Assembly (NCBI RefSeq): GCF_020329505.1
Contig: NZ_JAGKJJ010000034.1
Coordinates: 17,620 to 81,619, forward strand
Reading direction: 5' to 3'
Source of the DNA: Bradyrhizobium semiaridum
GTDB lineage: Bacteria > Pseudomonadota > Alphaproteobacteria > Rhizobiales > Xanthobacteraceae
Length of the DNA stretch: 64,000 nucleotides
Every line of letters starts with the position of its first letter. Positions within the stretch are counted from its first letter, which is position 1. Of this stretch, positions 63,288-64,000 are shown piece by piece. Made by a program: the position numbers and the translations under genes. The notes below the pieces were generated by a model, which did not search any database, was not told the DNA's origin, and was given only the letters and a program-made list of their open reading frames with translations.

Positions 63288-63920
63288 ATGTCCGACGCAG
63301 CCGTACCGGCACCGACCCAGGCGACCCTCGAGGCCGAGATCGCGGCCGCGTTGGGGCCGCGGTCGATCGTGCTGGTCGGCATGATGGGCGCCGGCAAGTC
63401 GACCATCGGCCGGCGGATCGCGGCGCGACTGAAACTGCCGTTCACCGACGCCGACACCGAGATCGAGACCGCGGCGGGCATGTCGATCCCGGAGATTTTC
63501 GAGACCCATGGCGAGCCGTATTTCCGCGACGGCGAGGCGCGGGTGATCGCCCGCATCCTCGATACTGGCCCGATCGTGCTGGCGACCGGCGGCGGCGCCT
63601 TCATGCGCGAGGAGACGCAGAACCGGATCCGCGCGCGGGCGGTGTCGATCTGGCTGAAGGCCGATGCCGATGTCATCATGCGCCGGGTCCGCCGCCGCGC
63701 CGACCGCCCGCTGCTGCACACGCCCGATCCCGAGGCGACGGTCAACCGGCTGCTCAGCGAGCGTGAGCCGGTCTACGCGAATGCCGACCTCACGGTCGCC
63801 TCGCGCGACGTGCCGCACGATCGCATCGTCGACGAATGCCTGGAAGCGCTGCACGCGCATCTGTGCGGCCCGCGGCCGGCCGTCGAGCCACCTGCTGATG
63901 GAATGAACACGACCTCATGA
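63288..63920 (+). CDS. aroK: Shikimate kinase
   Basis: 210 residues from the ATG at 63288. Phosphorylates shikimate at the 3-hydroxyl in chorismate synthesis. Walker A GMMGAGKST at residues 31-39, DADTEIE (shikimate-contacting Asp), GGGAFM, and the LID region RRRADRPLL. The N-terminal 24 residues are an extension. It overlaps the next gene by four bases (ATGA), giving an aroK-aroB operon. Confidence 0.96.
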   Translation: MSDAAVPAPTQATLEAEIAAALGPRSIVLVGMMGAGKSTIGRRIAARLKLPFTDADTEIETAAGMSIPEIFETHGEPYFRDGEARVIARILDTGPIVLATGGGAFMREETQNRIRARAVSIWLKADADVIMRRVRRRADRPLLHTPDPEATVNRLLSEREPVYANADLTVASRDVPHDRIVDECLEALHAHLCGPRPAVEPPADGMNTTS

Positions 63921-64000
63921 CTGCGCCCTTGAAACACGCCGCCTCCGTTACCGTCGACGTCGCGCTCGGCGACCGCGCCTACGACATCGTGATCGGCCGC
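63917..64000 (+). CDS. aroB: 3-dehydroquinate synthase, 5' part cut by window edge
   Basis: Only the first 28 residues are visible: MTAPLKHAASVTVDVALGDR then AYDIVIGR. This matches the N-terminus of AroB (V-x-V-x-LGDRAYDIVIG). The position directly after aroK with a four-base overlap supports the call. Confidence 0.9.
   Translation, partial: MTAPLKHAASVTVDVALGDRAYDIVIGR

Overview
The window is a strongly GC-rich chromosomal segment from an alphaproteobacterium of the Bradyrhizobium/Nitrobacteraceae type. The assignment rests on gene content and order (lysC-ptsP-prfA with ubiG nearby, ComF-GrxC-Nit-DUF1178, a DUF4167 protein, phaR beside phaA-phaB, xerD next to accA), on several short palindromic repeat families between genes, and on many LivHMGF-type ABC transporter genes. 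No rRNA, tRNA, CRISPR array, transposase or phage gene was seen. Gene density is normal and nearly every gene has an ordinary chromosomal role.

Layout. 1-6.4 kb: the end of an NTF2-like gene, a secreted caspase-fold protein, a DUF1345 membrane protein, a short-chain prenyl diphosphate synthase, the glycosyltransferase MtgA, ribosomal protein L32 and a membrane protein. 6.6-13 kb: a small unknown gene, a degenerate GGDEF-EAL protein, then the polyhydroxybutyrate genes phaR (divergent), phaA and phaB, and an EamA exporter. 13-17.3 kb: cupin and glyoxalase II, a methyltransferase, the DUF4167 protein, and a prmC that lacks its N-terminal domain. 17.3-24 kb: a HIT protein and a complete branched-chain-type ABC importer with a LivM-LivG fusion. 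This importer is divergent from an unusual protein carrying an RNA polymerase alpha-CTD-like domain, with a perfect inverted repeat between them, and is followed by a MarR regulator. 24-30.7 kb: prfA, ptsP (EI-Ntr), lysC, a PH-domain membrane protein and ubiG. 30.9-36.6 kb: two EamA proteins, the DUF1178-Nit-GrxC-ComF operon, a methyltransferase and a Nudix hydrolase.

36.8-40.8 kb holds two tandem paralogous beta-propeller (FG-GAP/VCBS) proteins with exactly 6 and 2x6 repeat units. 41-47.4 kb: argJ, a parvulin-type peptidyl-prolyl isomerase, secA and a VOC protein. 47.5-55.8 kb is a coherent amide-use cluster: a MarR regulator, a divergent AmiC-like sensor or binding protein, an enantioselective-type amidase and a five-gene LivHKMGF importer. 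55.8-58.7 kb: a PAP2/DUF3147 operon, a cysteine-rich flavodoxin-like oxidoreductase and a small secreted GLG1-repeat protein. 59-64 kb: an L,D-transpeptidase lipoprotein, accA, xerD, a 48-residue membrane protein, aroK and the start of aroB.

The regions most worth a second look are the alpha-CTD-like protein with its palindromic operator, the six-bladed propeller pair, the truncated prmC now separated from prfA, the amide cluster with its putative MarR operator, and the intergenic repeat families. I did not find an obviously new defence or mobile system.
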